A stretch of DNA of 33,442 nt. It comes from an uncultured Eubacteriales bacterium. GTDB taxonomy: Bacteria > Bacillota > Clostridia > Oscillospirales > Acutalibacteraceae. This document shows, one piece after another, positions 32,379 to 33,442 of the stretch (positions are counted from its first letter, which is position 1; each line of letters starts with the position of its first letter). The notes under the pieces were generated by a model that had not been told where the DNA came from, did no database searches, and saw only the letters and a program-made list of their open reading frames with translations. Both the position numbers and the translations under genes were made by a program. The stretch covers positions 1-33,442 of the forward strand of contig CAKTXU010000001.1 in NCBI GenBank assembly GCA_934630995.1, read 5' to 3'.

Positions 32379-33438
32379 ATATTTTGAACAGATATTGGTG
32401 CACACGGGCCAGAACTACGACTATGAGCTGAATCAGATATTTTTCGAGGAGCTGGGTCTGCGTGAGCCGGATGCGTATCTGGAGGCGGTGGGAAGGGACC
32501 TGGGGGAAACCATCGGGAACATCATCGCGAAATCATACCGTCTGATGGAGGAGAGGAAGCCGGATGCGCTGCTGATATTGGGGGACACGAACTCGTGTCT
32601 GAGCGCGATAGGGGCAAAGCGTCTGCACATCCCGATATTCCATATGGAGGCTGGAAACCGCTGTTTTGACGAATGTCTGCCGGAGGAGACGAACCGCAGG
32701 ATAGTGGACCACATAGCGGATGTAAACCTGTGCTACAGCGAGCATGCCAGACGATATCTGAATGCGGAGGGGACGGCAAAAGAACGCACCTATGTGACGG
32801 GTTCGCCGATGGCAGAGGTGTTGCATGCCAATCTAGAGGCGATACGGCGTTCGGATATCCTGGAGCGCCTTGGTCTGGAAGTGGGGAAGTATATTCTGCT
32901 GTCGGCGCACCGGGAGGAAAATATCGATGAGGAGAAGAACTTTTTCAGCCTGATGGAGGCGGTGAACGCGCTGGCGGAGAGATACGACATGCCGGTGCTG
33001 TACTCGTGTCATCCGCGGAGTGCGAAATATATCGAGCAGCGTGGGTTTGTGTTTGACCGCCGTGTGAGGAGGCACAAGCCGCTGGGGTTTCATGACTACA
33101 ACCGGCTGCAGATGAAGGCATATGCGGTGGTGTCGGACAGCGGGACGCTGCCGGAAGAGTCGAGCTATTTTTTATCGGTGGGGAACCCGATAGCGGCGGT
33201 GTGTATCCGGACGTCGACGGAGAGGCCGGAGGCGCTGGACAAGGGGAACTTCATTTTGGCCGGGATAACGAAGGAGCAGGTGCTGCAGGGAGTGGAGACG
33301 GCGGTGGAGATGACCCGGAGAGGTGACAATGGGATACCGGTGCCGGACTATGAGGAAGAGAACGTGTCGGCAAAGGTGGTCAAGCTGATACAGTCCTACA
33401 CCGGCGTGGTCAACAGGATGGTGTGGAGAAAAGGGTGA
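32296..33438 (+). CDS. capG: UDP-L-FucNAc-forming 2-epimerase (CapG/WbjD-like)
   Basis: 380-aa non-hydrolysing epimerase of the WecB fold that completes UDP-L-FucNAc synthesis from the CapE/CapF product. MTIVGTRPEIIRLSEVIKK start, VHTGQNYDYELNQIFF, LGDTNSCLSAIGAKR, HMEAGNRCFDECLPEETNRR (close to the WbjD/FnlC type, not WecB), SAHREENIDEEKNF and DSGTLPEESSYF. AAAGGAG precedes the ATG by 8 nt. It begins inside the VanZ gene. The stop codon ends 4 nt before the window edge. Confidence 0.94.
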   Translation: MSKLKLMTIVGTRPEIIRLSEVIKKCDRYFEQILVHTGQNYDYELNQIFFEELGLREPDAYLEAVGRDLGETIGNIIAKSYRLMEERKPDALLILGDTNSCLSAIGAKRLHIPIFHMEAGNRCFDECLPEETNRRIVDHIADVNLCYSEHARRYLNAEGTAKERTYVTGSPMAEVLHANLEAIRRSDILERLGLEVGKYILLSAHREENIDEEKNFFSLMEAVNALAERYDMPVLYSCHPRSAKYIEQRGFVFDRRVRRHKPLGFHDYNRLQMKAYAVVSDSGTLPEESSYFLSVGNPIAAVCIRTSTERPEALDKGNFILAGITKEQVLQGVETAVEMTRRGDNGIPVPDYEEENVSAKVVKLIQSYTGVVNRMVWRKG

Positions 33439-33439
33439 A

Positions 33440-33442
33440 ATG
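33440..33442 (+). other. Possible start codon of the next gene
   Basis: ATG one base after the capG stop, at the window edge. In related loci the next gene is often a WbuB-like glycosyltransferase, but nothing can be seen here. Confidence 0.35.

Noticed and set aside
1..33442. CRISPR arrays, tRNA or rRNA genes, insertion sequences
   Set aside because: None seen by reading both strands; no regular short repeats with spacers, no cloverleaf sequence recognised and no transposase-like frame.

Overview
The window looks like the chromosome of a Gram-positive anaerobe of class Clostridia, probably a gut Oscillospiraceae/Ruminococcaceae-type organism. This is inferred from the mix of DegV, VanZ, TetR and MerR families, strong AGGAGG-type ribosome binding sites, BspA-type leucine-rich repeats, a moderately high G+C core and a Firmicutes-style capsule locus. 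No rRNA, tRNA, CRISPR array, transposase or plasmid/phage module was seen.

Left part (1-8725): short, mostly separately transcribed housekeeping or accessory genes. In order: a GyrI-like effector-binding protein (-), a 620-aa protein with a BtrH-like cysteine-peptidase-fold region and a discoidin domain (-), an orphan UDP-GlcNAc 2-epimerase wecB (-), a TetR regulator (-) divergent from a DegV fatty-acid-binding protein and a PAP2-like membrane protein (+), a MerR regulator (-) with a 19-bp-spacer promoter, and a sugar-phosphate isomerase/epimerase-like TIM barrel (+). Clear terminators and sigma-A-type promoters separate many of these units.

Right part (8726-33442): one long plus-strand Wzy-dependent exo-/capsular polysaccharide locus that runs off the right edge. 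It opens with an unusual 496-aa protein: a tyrosine-recombinase-like half that lacks the catalytic residues, fused to a PglD/NeuD-like half that also lacks its catalytic histidines. Then come a bacillosamine-type trio (PglE aminotransferase, PglC phosphoglycosyl transferase, PglD acetyltransferase), a GT4 glycosyltransferase, a LicD-family protein, a 1740-aa secreted surface protein (NAGPA phosphodiester glycosidase, CBM-like domains, cell-wall-binding-like repeats, BspA leucine-rich repeats with a recent tandem duplication), a GT2-like and three more GT4 transferases, the Wzy polymerase, the Wzx flippase and a TviB-type nucleotide-sugar dehydrogenase. It ends with the UDP-L-FucNAc pathway capE-capF-capG, interrupted by an A+T-rich hexapeptide acyltransferase and a VanZ-like membrane protein.

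Likely working model (inference): PglC starts the repeat unit on undecaprenyl phosphate with a 4-amino/4-acetamido sugar made by PglE and PglD. The GTs extend it with sugars including L-FucNAc and a uronic acid, LicD adds a phospho-substituent, Wzx flips and Wzy polymerises. Base composition changes near 10.4-10.5 kb and inside capE (about 29.1 kb), suggesting an exchangeable low-G+C core between conserved high-G+C flanks. The best candidate for something undescribed is the doubly inactive recombinase/PglD fusion at the head of the locus, which could be a sugar-nucleotide-sensing DNA-binding regulator.
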